64,000 nt of DNA from Myroides injenensis M09-0166 (lineage in GTDB: Bacteria > Bacteroidota > Bacteroidia > Flavobacteriales > Flavobacteriaceae): contig NZ_BAEX01000003.1 of assembly GCF_000246945.1 (NCBI RefSeq), positions 17,131 to 81,130 on the forward strand, in the 5' to 3' direction. Numbering within the stretch: position 1 is the stretch's first letter; each line of letters begins with the position of its first letter. The notes under the pieces are model-generated. The model saw nothing but the letters and a program-made list of their open reading frames with translations, was not told the origin of the DNA and did no database searches. Shown here piece after piece: positions 35,094 through 44,878 of this stretch. A program made the translations under genes and the position numbers.

Positions 35094-37097
35094 TTATTTA
35101 TTATGGTTTAATAAATGGGCTAAATCAGGTGTGTTCTCAATGCGTTTAAGCTCGTTTTTAACCAGCGAATTAATGTCTTTTTTAATTTTAGAATAGTTAT
35201 CTAAAATTGCTTTATCTAATAAACTCTCTCCTTTGTAATTTGTAAAAGAGGTAAGAATTGGAATGCTTTTGTAATTGTCTTTTTCTAGGGTTTCTTTTTT
35301 TGTGTCTACTAGAATTTGACTGTGAAATATTTTTTGAGGTATTTTTTGTTGGAAATTATCCGATACCGCTCCCACAAACATTCCTTGGCTAAGTGTGGTT
35401 ATCTTTGAGCTAGGGATAAGCATATCGAGCTGAGTGGAAAACGAACTAGAGGTCTCTCTACTATTTATGGAAATACTCTGTCTTTTTTGAAGTATTTTTC
35501 CAAACCGCTCAGAGAGTATCTTGGCCGTATCACCCACTACCTGACCTGAGAAAATATTACCTACTGTATTTTGAATTACTTTACTTTCTTTGTCTCCGTA
35601 ATCTCTACTTAGTTGAGAAAAATCTTGAAAACCTAAACATACTGCTACTTTGTTACTTCTAGCCGTTGCAATTAAATTATCCAAACCTCTAAAGTAAATT
35701 GTAGGTAACTCATCAATTATAATACTGCTTTTAAGCTGTCCTTTTTTATTTATTAGTTTTACGATACGTGAATTATAAAGCCCAAGGGCCGCTGAGTAGA
35801 TGTTTTGACGCTCGGGATTATTTCCCATACATAGGATTTTTGGCTCATTTGGGTTATTTATATCTAAAGAAAAATCATTACCAGTCATCACCCAGTATAG
35901 TGAAGGGGAGATCATTCGCGATAAGGGAATTTTAGCCGAGGCGATTTGTCCTTGTAATTGATCTTGAGCTCCACCTTTCCATGCATCCATAAAAGCCGAG
36001 AGATAATTCTCTAGGGAATCATAAGAGGTTAAAATAGTAAAGATTTCTTTATAGGGTTTGTTAAGTAGTTCTACCGCGTGGGGGAAACTACAATATTTAC
36101 CGTTTTTATAAATCTTTAAAAACCATATAATAGAGGCAAGCAGAATAATTGGAGATTCAACAAAAAAGTCTCCTTGCTTTTGAATCCAAGTACGGTTTAA
36201 ATTAAGCATTATAGTATAAGCGGCCTCGTAGGCGTCGGATATATCAGTAAGAAATTTTGGATCTAAGGGATTGGAGCGATGACTAAACATAGGATTATCA
36301 AAGTTTATTACATAGAATTTAGGTTGAATTTTATATTTATCGCTATGGGCAAGTAAATGATTATAGGCAAGGGTGGATAGATCATTGAATTTGTAATCAT
36401 ATATATACATTGCGAATCCCTTTTGAATTTGTTGCTTAATAAAGCTATTAATAACCGCATAACTCTTACCCGAACCTGGTGTGCCTAAGACTATTGTGGC
36501 TCTAAATGGGTTAATGATGTTAATCCACCCTTTGTGCCACTTTTTTTTATAATAAAATAAGCTAGGCAGGTTAACAGAATATTGATTTTCAACAAGCCTG
36601 GTTTCTTGCATAAAACTCTCGTTTTCTAGGTTAAATACATCATCGAGTAGATTATCAGAAAGTAACCTTGACACCCAAGCTCCCGATATTAGAATAAGTA
36701 TATAGCCTGTAAAACAAACTATAATGTAAATAATCTGAAAGAGTAATTTTTGGTGATTTAAAATAAAAGAGTTGAAGAAGAAAAAAATAAAGCCTAGAGA
36801 GAAAACAATTATAATTTTCTTTAGCGTAATTTTTGTGTTTTTTACTCCTTTGTTTCCCCAAAGACTAAGACCAAGAAGTATACACACAAAAGCTTTAGAG
36901 TAAAGAGGGTGATTAAAAAAAGAAGTCTGTTTATAAAGATTCATGATTATTTTATCTATGATAAAATGTGTGAGTCCCATTTTTAGAAAAAGGCTATAAC
37001 AGAAAAAATACATATGGGTAAGTAGTATTATCACACTAACTGCTCTTATAAAGGAAAGTATTTTTGAAAGCGCTTTTAAATCGTCTTCATTTTGCAT
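35094..37097 (-). CDS. VirD4/TraG-type coupling protein (T4CP)
   Basis: A 667-aa membrane ATPase that brings the relaxase-DNA complex to the transfer channel. Four hydrophobic segments occupy the first ~150 residues. Walker A is GTPGSGKS (Lys211) and Walker B is SSIIIDELPTIYF; downstream comes the conserved ATARSNKVAVCLGFQDFSQL. In most Bacteroidota elements it follows the relaxase directly; here it is on the opposite strand, beyond the excision-like operon. None of the channel genes (traA-traQ) lie in the window, so the element may need a helper or continue elsewhere. Confidence 0.92.
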   Translation of the reverse strand: MQNEDDLKALSKILSFIRAVSVIILLTHMYFFCYSLFLKMGLTHFIIDKIIMNLYKQTSFFNHPLYSKAFVCILLGLSLWGNKGVKNTKITLKKIIIVFSLGFIFFFFNSFILNHQKLLFQIIYIIVCFTGYILILISGAWVSRLLSDNLLDDVFNLENESFMQETRLVENQYSVNLPSLFYYKKKWHKGWINIINPFRATIVLGTPGSGKSYAVINSFIKQQIQKGFAMYIYDYKFNDLSTLAYNHLLAHSDKYKIQPKFYVINFDNPMFSHRSNPLDPKFLTDISDAYEAAYTIMLNLNRTWIQKQGDFFVESPIILLASIIWFLKIYKNGKYCSFPHAVELLNKPYKEIFTILTSYDSLENYLSAFMDAWKGGAQDQLQGQIASAKIPLSRMISPSLYWVMTGNDFSLDINNPNEPKILCMGNNPERQNIYSAALGLYNSRIVKLINKKGQLKSSIIIDELPTIYFRGLDNLIATARSNKVAVCLGFQDFSQLSRDYGDKESKVIQNTVGNIFSGQVVGDTAKILSERFGKILQKRQSISINSRETSSSFSTQLDMLIPSSKITTLSQGMFVGAVSDNFQQKIPQKIFHSQILVDTKKETLEKDNYKSIPILTSFTNYKGESLLDKAILDNYSKIKKDINSLVKNELKRIENTPDLAHLLNHNK

Positions 37098-37561
37098 AAC
37101 AGGAAAGTTTAAAGAGGTTAAAAAGTAAAAATATCAACTCTAAGGATGCAAATCAGAATCTAGAAACTCAAGGCGATTTTTGGCCTTTAATGGCATTTTA
37201 CTTGTTAAGTAAGCCTAATCTATGGTATAGTTTTGTAAAAATTGTGTTTAAAAAAAATACTGTTTAGTTATTAATCTTTAAGAGTTACTTATTTATGTTT
37301 TATAAGTTTTAACTTAAAAAAAATAAAAAGATTGCGTTTAAAGGGAAGTAATAAGGAGAAAAATTAATAAAATAAGCTCTTAAAATATGTAGTTTATTAC
37401 TAGTATAATGTTAAAGTTAATTCATTTTATGATTATATATCTATTATTTTTGTTTTGTAATGTGTTGATTTTTAGTATTTAGTGTTTTTTGTAACCATAT
37501 AAAAAAGTAGTTTAACAATATGCTGTATGGTTTGCTAGAAATAATAATGAAAACAAGAATT

Positions 37562-37569
37562 TATATTTG
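37562..37569 (+). promoter_or_regulatory. putative -7 element ahead of the hairpin chain
   Basis: TATATTTG fits TAnnTTTG. TTTG at 37531-37534 is a possible -33 element but the 27-base spacing is too long, so only the -7 match is strong. Confidence 0.3.
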
Positions 37570-37574
37570 CTTTG

Positions 37575-37785
37575 GGACTTTAAAAGATATGCCTTTATTT
37601 TTTACCTCTTGCTTTTAGTGGGGACTTTGACAAGAGGTAACTTTAAAAACACTTATAAGCTCCTAGATATATTGTTTAATAAAACTTTTAAAAGTGTTTT
37701 TAAAAAAGGTCGTTTTTTTATTGTATTGCCAGAAACAACAAAGAGAGTAAGTCACAATTTACTTGTAAAAAGTGGCTTACTTTTA
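37575..37785 (+). ncRNA. candidate non-coding RNA with three hairpins and terminator
   Basis: TTACCTCTTG (37602-37611) pairs perfectly with CAAGAGGTAA (37631-37640). Immediately after, TTTAAAAACACTT (37642-37654) pairs perfectly with AAGTGTTTTTAAA (37692-37704). AGTAAGTCAC (37746-37755) pairs with GTGGCTTACT (37772-37781, one G-T) and is followed by TTTT, like a terminator. A -7 element lies just upstream. No reading frame with sensible content crosses it. Confidence 0.45.
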
Positions 37786-37978
37786 TCTTAGTTTGTAAAG
37801 AAATGCTCTTTTTGTTTTTAGTTGTTATTTGTGAAAAAGAACATTTTTACAACAGAGATTTGATCCTAAATATTGATTTAAATATTCATATCTACCACCT
37901 TACTAATCGCTGTAATTTGTTTGAATATTTTCATTTAATATCAAGGAGTAAAGTAGCCAGCTTTAAAAGTTGTTATCT

Positions 37979-38011
37979 AAAAGGTACCCTTAAAAAAGGG
38001 TGCCTTTTTTA
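37979..38011 (+). terminator. strong rho-independent terminator
   Basis: AAAGGTACCCTT pairs with AAGGGTGCCTTT (one G-T) and runs into TTTTTT. No clear coding gene precedes it, which again points to a non-coding transcript to the left. Confidence 0.8.
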
Positions 38012-38230
38012 AAAACATATAAAAAATGATATAATACCAATAAATATTAAAGATGTCCACCCTTTGACCAGCTTTTGTCCACCCCTAGATTTTGTGGAAT
38101 TACATTGAATTAAACTTAATTTGCCCAAAAACAAAAAAGAAAATTTGGTGTTTTTTACCTATAAAGAGTTGATATTTAATTTACCATTCAACCTGAAGAT
38201 ATACCCCTTACTAACAAAACAAAATTAATA

Positions 38231-38482
38231 ATGAAAACAGCCAATCCCTTAACCTACAAAAACTATGATCTAGAACTAGAGTTTAAAAAGGTTCAAACAC
38301 AGTACCTCTTAGCTTGCCAAGAAAATAAAAAACAAATTTTATTGGAGCAGCTTCCATATGATTTGCATAAAAAACTAATTGATGAGAATTACACAATAAA
38401 AAAAATCATAAAGCAAACCGGATTTTTATGGTTTAATAGGAAAAAGAAAAAATACTACATAATATCTAAAGATAGTTTATAG
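38231..38482 (+). CDS. small hypothetical protein of the mobile region
   Basis: An 83-aa, very basic protein (KKKKYYIISKDSL at the end) with no signal or membrane segment. I recognise no family. Two copies of GTCCACCC lie about 150-175 bases upstream and a large inverted repeat lies just after the stop, so it sits in a small transcription unit of its own. Confidence 0.55.
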   Translation: MKTANPLTYKNYDLELEFKKVQTQYLLACQENKKQILLEQLPYDLHKKLIDENYTIKKIIKQTGFLWFNRKKKKYYIISKDSL

Positions 38483-38807
38483 TCACTAAAAAAATGAGCT
38501 GCATTTATAAAACTTAAGGAACAATAAGATAATTGTCGTTTGATTGATAAGCAAACTTTCTTTGTTTTTTTGCAGCTCATATTTTAGTGTAATTAGCCAG
38601 AGAATATATAAGTTAGAATAACTGGCTTATATATTGTTTTATTAATGTCTTGTTAACAAAGCAAAATAAGATACATATTATTTTTGCTATCTTTTTGATG
38701 AAATCTTTGAAAAGTGAATATAAATTAAGTACTTATTTAATGGATAATCGTTGATGTTAGGCGAGTTTTAAGTACGTTATCTTACACTTGGAATTATAAT
38801 TTATTAT
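38483..38807. other. 325-base intergenic region with two hairpins
   Basis: It contains the inverted-repeat element at 38484-38589 and a second 9-bp perfect hairpin, ATATATAAG/CTTATATAT (38604-38612 with 38626-38634). Nothing else is recognised. Confidence 0.5.
38484..38589. repeat. 106-bp element bounded by ~19-bp inverted repeats
   Basis: CACTAAAAAAATGAGCTGCA (38484-38503) pairs with the sequence at 38571-38589, which reads CACTAAAATATGAGCTGCA on the other strand. Inside are two short hairpins, ACAAT/ATTGT and GTTTG/CAAAC. It begins right at the stop of the upstream gene. It could be a three-arm RNA terminator or a tiny non-autonomous element. Confidence 0.6.
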
Positions 38808-39602
38808 GTGGAAAAATTTCTTGTTTTTTTTGTAATCTTAAATACTCTTGGACTTTTTTTAAGTGTTATTTGGGAATATTTACCAAAAAAAATTAAAAAA
38901 ATAACTTTAAAAGTAACTATTACAGCTATAATTACTATTTCTATAATTATTATTATCTACAGTAGTGTTTTCCAGTCTTATACTAGTTTAGTGTATTGGA
39001 ATTCACTTCATATAATATCAGCTATATGTAGTATTTTTTTATGCTATTTGTTTTATAGTAATAAAAATCACTTACGATTTATATTATTAACTATTTTGTT
39101 TAATACTTCACTTAGTATATGCCTTTGCCAAGTTTTTGGGTTTAATAAAAGTATGTTGGAGCAAAATTTTAAAACTCTTTTATTTTTAATTGTATTATTT
39201 GTCTTATCCATAGGCTATGTTTTTATTCAAAGAATAGTAAAAATTATGGAGCTTAACCGAAAGTATGAAGTTGATATAGCTCAGTATATTTTGCTATTAA
39301 AAGAGTATCACCGTTTACTAAAGCAAGAGAAAAAGAATGCTGAAAAACTAAAATCCACCCTTGTCTATGATGATAAACTTAGTTACATGCTTAAGAATAA
39401 GTATCAGCTTACCTCGCGCGAGATTGAAGTACTTTTTCTTTTGTGGAAACAACAAGACACAAAATCAATATGTGATAGTTTAGGTTTTTCATATAATACG
39501 TTAAGATTTCATATAAGTAATATTTATAATAAACTAAAGGTTAAATCCAGAACAGAGCTTTCTGATGTAAAATATAAATTATTAACCGATTTATCTTCGT
39601 AA
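38808..39602 (+). CDS. membrane-anchored LuxR-type transcriptional regulator
   Basis: A 264-aa protein starting with GTG at 38808; the overlapping ATG at 38806 is in a frame that closes after nine codons. Five or so membrane segments fill residues 1-150, then a coiled-coil linker (about 155-190) and a C-terminal LuxR/GerE HTH (QLTSREIEVLFLLWKQQDTK, then LGFSYNTLRFHISNIYNKLK). This architecture is common in Bacteroidota one-component regulators that sense at the membrane. It lies between the mobile backbone and the polysaccharide locus, so its target is unclear. Confidence 0.85.
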   Translation: MEKFLVFFVILNTLGLFLSVIWEYLPKKIKKITLKVTITAIITISIIIIIYSSVFQSYTSLVYWNSLHIISAICSIFLCYLFYSNKNHLRFILLTILFNTSLSICLCQVFGFNKSMLEQNFKTLLFLIVLFVLSIGYVFIQRIVKIMELNRKYEVDIAQYILLLKEYHRLLKQEKKNAEKLKSTLVYDDKLSYMLKNKYQLTSREIEVLFLLWKQQDTKSICDSLGFSYNTLRFHISNIYNKLKVKSRTELSDVKYKLLTDLSS

Positions 39603-40118
39603 AACTAATTAAGTAAGAGTAATGTTTTGTAGGTAAATTAAAGCTTGATAAATAAGAATGTGAAATTAAGTTTATTTAGTTAATTGTGTTAAAACAATTT
39701 ATTTGATTGTGTTGGGTAGGTGAAAGGGTGAAATTGATTGTGATTATTTATATATTTTAAGAAAGTAAAGTAAAAAGGTGAGTTGTTTAGGCACTAAAGA
39801 AAAGTAAGTATTGACGTAATTTTTTTAAAAAGTTAGAGTTATAAACAGGTAATAATGTACTTTTGTAAATCGTAAAAAAGTGTGATAATATTTATAAAAT
39901 TTAGTGAATCAAAAAGAGTATTAATTTGATGAAAAGATTTTAAGTGTGAAGAAAGTTAGCTAAGTGAATATATAGAAAGGCGGTTTTCCGTAATATGAAT
40001 ATACAACATTTAGTAACTTTGTGCATTGTAATTTTAATATCAAAGCAGTATTGTTGTATAGAAATTATAATTAGAATTAAGCTCATTTATTGAGAAGAAT
40101 AATATATTGAATAATAAA
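39603..40118 (+). other. 516-base region upstream of the polysaccharide locus
   Basis: AT-rich, with no gene. It should hold the main promoter of the locus; the best candidate element is listed at 40014. Confidence 0.45.
40014..40021 (+). promoter_or_regulatory. putative -7 element of the polysaccharide operon
   Basis: TAACTTTG matches TAnnTTTG and lies about 100 bases before the ugd start. No clear -33 TTTG is seen at the expected distance. Confidence 0.4.
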
Positions 40119-41519
40119 ATGAAAAAAATTCAAAAAATTTGTTGCGTTGGAGCAGGATATGTTGGAGGGCCTACCATGTCAGTAATCGCTCAAAAGAACC
40201 CTGATATTCAAATTACTGTAGTTGATCTTAATGAAGCGCGTATAGCGGCTTGGAATGGTGATGATTTAAGTAAATTGCCTATCTATGAGCCCGGTTTAGA
40301 TGTTATTGTAGGTGAAGCAAGGGGACGTAATTTATTTTTTGATACGAATGTGGATAAAGCTATTGATGAAGCAGATATGATTTTTATTTCTGTGAATACG
40401 CCTACGAAAACGTATGGAAAAGGAAAAGGAATGGCTGCAGATTTAAAATATATTGAACTGTGTGCTCGTCAAATTGCAAGAGTTGCTAAAACGGATAAAA
40501 TTGTTGTAGAGAAGTCAACTTTACCTGTTCGTACTGCACAAGCGATAAAACGAATATTAGATCAAACTGGAAATGGAGTAGAATTTCAAATTTTATCTAA
40601 TCCAGAGTTTTTAGCTGAAGGAACAGCGGTAACGGATTTATTGAATCCAGACCGAGTACTGATTGGAGGGGCTGAAACTTCAGAAGGAAGAGAAGCAATA
40701 CAAGCCTTGGTAGATATTTATGCAGCATGGGTGCCACAAGAAAAAATATTAACAACCAATGTTTGGTCTTCAGAACTATCTAAATTAACAGCAAATGCAT
40801 TTTTAGCACAACGTGTTTCTTCTATTAATGCAATTTCAGAATTATGTGAAGTTTCAGGAGCGGATGTTAACGAAGTGGGTAGAGCCATTGGAACAGATAG
40901 TCGTATTGGTAATAAATTCTTGAAAGCTTCAGTAGGTTTTGGAGGTTCATGTTTTCAAAAAGATATTTTAAACTTAGTATATATTGCTAAAACGTATGGT
41001 TTGCATGAAGTTGCAGATTATTGGGAACAAGTAATAATTATGAATGACCACCAAAAAAGACGTTTTGCTGAAAAAATAGTGACTACACTTTTCAATACAG
41101 TAAATGGAAAGAAAATAGCTTTCTTAGGTTGGGCATTTAAAAAAGATACGAATGATACAAGAGAATCAGCAGCCATATATGTTGCTAATGATTTAATGGA
41201 AGAAGAAGCAAATATTCATGTATATGATCCTAAAGTAACCAAGCAACAAATGTTAGCAGATTTAGATTATTTGAATACACGAAGTGCAGAAGCGAATCAA
41301 AAACACCTAACAGTACACCAGGATGCTTACGATGCTTTAAAAGGTGCGCATGGCGTAGCAGTGTTGACAGAATGGGATGAGTTTAAAACCTATGATTGGC
41401 AAAAGATATATGATAGTATGCAAAAGCCTGCTTTTGTGTTTGATGGTCGTAGTATCTTAGAACGCCAAGAATTAGAGAAAATAGGTTTTGAAGTTTATAC
41501 AATTGGTAGGGGAAACTAA
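40119..41519 (+). CDS. ugd: UDP-glucose 6-dehydrogenase
   Basis: Oxidises UDP-glucose to UDP-glucuronic acid with two NAD. The 466-aa protein has the NAD-binding GAGYVGGPT, the central [13 protein letters not shown], and the catalytic cysteine in [13 protein letters not shown], then the C-terminal UDP-binding domain ([16 protein letters not shown]). The sequence is of the longer, animal-like Ugd type common in Flavobacteriaceae. I use the ATG at 40119 instead of the TTG at 40107. First gene of the polysaccharide operon; UDP-glucuronate is a precursor for capsule or O-antigen. Confidence 0.93.
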   Translation: MKKIQKICCVGAGYVGGPTMSVIAQKNPDIQITVVDLNEARIAAWNGDDLSKLPIYEPGLDVIVGEARGRNLFFDTNVDKAIDEADMIFISVNTPTKTYGKGKGMAADLKYIELCARQIARVAKTDKIVVEKSTLPVRTAQAIKRILDQTGNGVEFQILSNPEFLAEGTAVTDLLNPDRVLIGGAETSEGREAIQALVDIYAAWVPQEKILTTNVWSSELSKLTANAFLAQRVSSINAISELCEVSGADVNEVGRAIGTDSRIGNKFLKASVGFGGSCFQKDILNLVYIAKTYGLHEVADYWEQVIIMNDHQKRRFAEKIVTTLFNTVNGKKIAFLGWAFKKDTNDTRESAAIYVANDLMEEEANIHVYDPKVTKQQMLADLDYLNTRSAEANQKHLTVHQDAYDALKGAHGVAVLTEWDEFKTYDWQKIYDSMQKPAFVFDGRSILERQELEKIGFEVYTIGRGN

Positions 41520-41534
41520 TATATTTAATTTGTA

Positions 41535-42503
41535 ATGAAAAAGATTTTAATTACTGGTGGAGCTGGTTTTATTGGTTCTAATTTGACAGAGTATTTTTTA
41601 AGTAAAGGATATTCTGTGCGTTGTTTAGATAATTTTGCAACAGGTCATCGCTACAATATAGCCCCTTTTTTAACCAATGAAAATTATGAATTATTAGAAG
41701 GAGATATCTGTAACTTAGAAATGTGTGAGAAAGCAGTAAATGGTGTAGATTATGTGTTGCATCAAGCTGCATTAGGTTCTGTTCCTCGTTCTGTAAAAGA
41801 TCCAATAACAAGTAATGATGTTAATGTGTCCGGATTTTTAAATATGCTTGTTGCTTCGCGAGATGAAGGCGTTAAACGATTTGTATATGCGGCAAGTTCT
41901 TCCACATATGGAGACTCTGAAATTTTACCAAAAATAGAAGATATTATAGGAAAACCTCTATCTCCTTATGCCGTAACAAAGTATGTTAATGAATTGTATG
42001 CAGATGTTTTTAGTAAAACTTATGGTATTCAAACTATAGGACTTCGTTATTTTAATGTATTTGGTCGTCGTCAAGATCCAAATGGAGCCTATGCTGCGGT
42101 TATTCCTTTGTTTGTAAAACAATTAATGAAACATGAAAGTCCTGTGATTAATGGAACAGGAGATTACTCTCGTGATTTTACCTATATTGATAATGTGATT
42201 CAAATGAATGAGAGAGCGATGTTGACAGAAAATTTAGAGGCTGTTAATACTGTTTATAATACAGCTGTCGGTGATCGTACTACTTTGAATCAATTAGTGA
42301 GGTACTTGAAAGAATCCTTATCGGCTTATGATGCTGAAATTGCTCATGTAGAAGTGAAACACGGTCCAAACCGTGTTGGGGATATCCCACACTCTTTAGC
42401 ATCTGTGGATAAAGCAAGAAAATTATTAGGATATGAACCCACGCATACAATTGGTGAAGGTTTAAAAGAAGCTGTAAAATGGTATTGGAAGAATTTGAAG
42501 TAA
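41535..42503 (+). CDS. wbpP: WbpP/TviC-type UDP-N-acetylglucosamine 4-epimerase
   Basis: Extended SDR of 322 aa that interconverts UDP-GlcNAc and UDP-GalNAc. It has GGAGFIGSN, the ASSSTYGD strand, the catalytic YAVTK, and the WbpP-type signature NVFGRRQDPNGAYAAVIP. It starts 15 bases after ugd and is followed by a WbpO-type dehydrogenase, reproducing the WbpP-WbpO route to UDP-N-acetylgalactosaminuronic acid described in Pseudomonas aeruginosa O6 and Salmonella Vi (TviC/TviB). Substrate choice among UDP-hexoses is inferred from this pairing. Confidence 0.88.
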   Translation: MKKILITGGAGFIGSNLTEYFLSKGYSVRCLDNFATGHRYNIAPFLTNENYELLEGDICNLEMCEKAVNGVDYVLHQAALGSVPRSVKDPITSNDVNVSGFLNMLVASRDEGVKRFVYAASSSTYGDSEILPKIEDIIGKPLSPYAVTKYVNELYADVFSKTYGIQTIGLRYFNVFGRRQDPNGAYAAVIPLFVKQLMKHESPVINGTGDYSRDFTYIDNVIQMNERAMLTENLEAVNTVYNTAVGDRTTLNQLVRYLKESLSAYDAEIAHVEVKHGPNRVGDIPHSLASVDKARKLLGYEPTHTIGEGLKEAVKWYWKNLK

Positions 42504-42535
42504 ATTAATTAATAAAAAGAAAATTATAAAAATAT

Positions 42536-43831
42536 ATGAGCACACAGCATAAAATTGCAGTTATAGGATTAGGATATGTAGGTTTACCTTTAGCAAGATT
42601 ATTTGGGAGTAAATTCCCTACAGTAGGATTTGATATTAATAAAGAACGTATAGCTGAATTAAGAGAAGGAAAGGACAGTACATTAGAGGTTTCTGATGAA
42701 ATTCTTCAATCAGCTTTAGTAAATATTAATCCTGTATTACATGGCGATGCTAAAGGACTATTTTGTTCTTATGATATGGGAGATATCGCGAATTGTAATG
42801 TATATGTAGTGACTGTACCAACACCGGTAGATAAACACAATCGTCCGGACTTAACACCTTTATATAAGTCTTCTGAAACTGTAGGTATGGTGTTAAAAAA
42901 AGGAGATATTGTGATTTATGAATCAACAGTATATCCCGGAGTAACTGAAGAGGAGTGTGTTCCTGTATTGGAAAAAGTATCTGGATTAAAGTTTAACCAA
43001 GATTTCTTCTGCGGATATTCACCAGAGCGTATTAATCCTGGTGATAAAGAACATACTGTAGAGAAGATTTTAAAAGTAACTTCAGGGAGTACACCTGCTA
43101 TAGGAGTAGTAGTTAATGATATCTATAAGGCTGTGATTACAGCAGGTACTCATTTAGCCCCAACAATTAAGGTAGCAGAGGCTGCTAAAGTAATTGAAAA
43201 CTCTCAACGCGACATTAATATTGCTTTTGTTAATGAATTAGCTAAGATCTTTAACTTATTAGAAATTGATACCCATGCTGTATTAGAAGCTGCTGGTACG
43301 AAATGGAATTTCTTGCCTTTTAAACCTGGACTTGTAGGAGGACATTGTATTGGTGTAGATCCTTATTATTTAGCGCAGAAAGCAATGGAAAAGGGATATC
43401 ATCCTGAGATTATCTTAGCTGGCCGTCGTTTGAATGATTCTATGGGAGAATATGTTGCTTCTCAAGTAGTGAAAACCATGATTAAAAAAGGAATTAATGT
43501 AAGTAAAGCAGAAGTTTTAATGCTTGGAGTGACTTTTAAAGAAAATTGTCCTGATGTACGTAATACTAAAATTGTAGATGTGATTAAAGCATTAGAAGAT
43601 TATGGAGTAAATGTAACAACTTATGATCCTTGGGCTAATCCTGCAGAAGTAATGCATGAGTATGGTGTTTTAAGTTCTAAGGAGTTAGTTACTAGTAAGT
43701 TTGATGCGATTATATTAGGAGTAGCACATAAAGAACTTTTATCTCTTGACCTAGATAAATTTAAGAAAGAGATATCTATTATTTATGACGTTAAAGGAGC
43801 TTTAGGTTCTAAGGTTGATTCAAGGCTATAG
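42536..43831 (+). CDS. wbpO: WbpO/TviB-type UDP-N-acetylhexosamine 6-dehydrogenase
   Basis: A 431-aa nucleotide-sugar dehydrogenase. It shows [39 protein letters not shown] and the catalytic cysteine in [15 protein letters not shown]. These are features of the WbpO/TviB/WecC group that oxidises UDP-GalNAc or UDP-GlcNAc to the uronic acid; the close match to the WbpO motif order and the WbpP gene upstream favour UDP-GalNAc. Two bases separate its stop from the ATP-grasp gene. The uronic acid would be available for amidation or direct transfer. Confidence 0.9.
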   Translation: MSTQHKIAVIGLGYVGLPLARLFGSKFPTVGFDINKERIAELREGKDSTLEVSDEILQSALVNINPVLHGDAKGLFCSYDMGDIANCNVYVVTVPTPVDKHNRPDLTPLYKSSETVGMVLKKGDIVIYESTVYPGVTEEECVPVLEKVSGLKFNQDFFCGYSPERINPGDKEHTVEKILKVTSGSTPAIGVVVNDIYKAVITAGTHLAPTIKVAEAAKVIENSQRDINIAFVNELAKIFNLLEIDTHAVLEAAGTKWNFLPFKPGLVGGHCIGVDPYYLAQKAMEKGYHPEIILAGRRLNDSMGEYVASQVVKTMIKKGINVSKAEVLMLGVTFKENCPDVRNTKIVDVIKALEDYGVNVTTYDPWANPAEVMHEYGVLSSKELVTSKFDAIILGVAHKELLSLDLDKFKKEISIIYDVKGALGSKVDSRL

Positions 43832-43833
43832 TT

Positions 43834-44874
43834 ATGAAGAAAATATTAATATTAACTGATTATCGTGGTGAGTTTCAATGTTCAGTAAATGATTTAATTA
43901 ATTATCAATCTATGGATATTGAGTCTATTAAAAAAAAATTTGTAGCAAATGGCTTTGTTGTAAAGATTCAAAAAATTTCTGAGATTAATTATTTTGATGA
44001 TTTTAAAGGATGGTATGTTTTATATCATTCTTCTGAAGATCAAGGACTCTATTATAAAAGTTATATTCAAGATATATGTATGTATCTTGATAGAAAAGGA
44101 GCGATTTTATTACCAAAATATTATTGTTTACAAGCGCACCATAATAAAGTTTTTATGGAATTATTAAGAAATGAGTTAGTTCTGGAAGAGCAGTATAGGA
44201 GTTTAGTTTTTGGTACATATGAAGAGTTTAGTATGTGTAAATCATTTTCATTTCCTGTTATTTTTAAATTAGCTGAAGGTGCTGGGAGTCGAAGCGTCCA
44301 GAAAGCGAATGATATTTCTGAGTTAGTAAATATAGTTAAAAAGAGTATTAAAGTTAAAGATTATTCAGTAAGATATTTATTAAAAGAATTTTTGCTTAGA
44401 ATTAAAAAACTCTTTCTTAGAAGTAATGGAGAGTTGAAAAGGGAGTATACAAATTATAGAAAAAAATTTATTATTCAACCCTTTTATGAATTAGAAGGTG
44501 ATTGTAAAGTTTTAAGATATGGTTCTAAATATTATATATTAGGTAGGAAAAATAGAATAAATGATTTCAGAGCTAGTGGATCAGGAATTTTTTACCAACC
44601 AGAAGGAGAGGAGTTATTTAGTGTTTTGAATTGTGCTAAGAGTGTCACTGAGCAGTTTCAAGAAAACCTGATGGGGCTAGATATAGCATTTAATAGTAAA
44701 TCTAAAAAAGCATTATTAATTGAATTTCAATTTGGTATATTTTTAGGACCTTATGCTTTGCAAGCTTCTAAGGGCTGGTATTCATATGAAAATGGAAAAT
44801 GGGTATTTAATGAGGGAAAATCTAATTTAGAAACAGAGTATTGTAATGCAATTCTAGAAAAAATAGCTAATTAA
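43834..44874 (+). CDS. ATP-grasp-fold ligase of a polysaccharide locus
   Basis: A 346-aa protein with an ATP-grasp layout: an N-terminal Rossmann-like lobe, a nucleotide-binding block (FPVIFKLAEGAGSRSVQKAN), a glycine/serine loop (FRASGSGIFY) and a metal-binding strand (KKALLIEFQFG). ATP-grasp enzymes join a carboxylate to an amine. Coming directly after the gene that makes an N-acetylhexosaminuronic acid, it is a candidate for amidating or aminoacylating that carboxyl group, which is inference. GC content falls sharply from this gene on, typical of the exchangeable centre of glycan loci. Confidence 0.72.
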   Translation: MKKILILTDYRGEFQCSVNDLINYQSMDIESIKKKFVANGFVVKIQKISEINYFDDFKGWYVLYHSSEDQGLYYKSYIQDICMYLDRKGAILLPKYYCLQAHHNKVFMELLRNELVLEEQYRSLVFGTYEEFSMCKSFSFPVIFKLAEGAGSRSVQKANDISELVNIVKKSIKVKDYSVRYLLKEFLLRIKKLFLRSNGELKREYTNYRKKFIIQPFYELEGDCKVLRYGSKYYILGRKNRINDFRASGSGIFYQPEGEELFSVLNCAKSVTEQFQENLMGLDIAFNSKSKKALLIEFQFGIFLGPYALQASKGWYSYENGKWVFNEGKSNLETEYCNAILEKIAN

Positions 44875-44878
44875 GTTT

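Larger units (their letters stand above)
37098..38230. other. 1.1-kb region with structured sequences and no convincing gene
   Basis: The only open frames (37567-37791 and 37803-38012) have no recognisable features and lie across hairpins. The stretch holds a chain of hairpins (37602-37781), a strong terminator (37979-38011) and two GTCCACCC repeats at about 38055 and 38081 upstream of the next gene. Confidence 0.55.

Noticed and set aside
37567-38012. Two small plus-strand frames (74 and 69 codons)
   Set aside because: They cross perfect hairpins and terminators and have biased, low-complexity composition; I read the region as non-coding.
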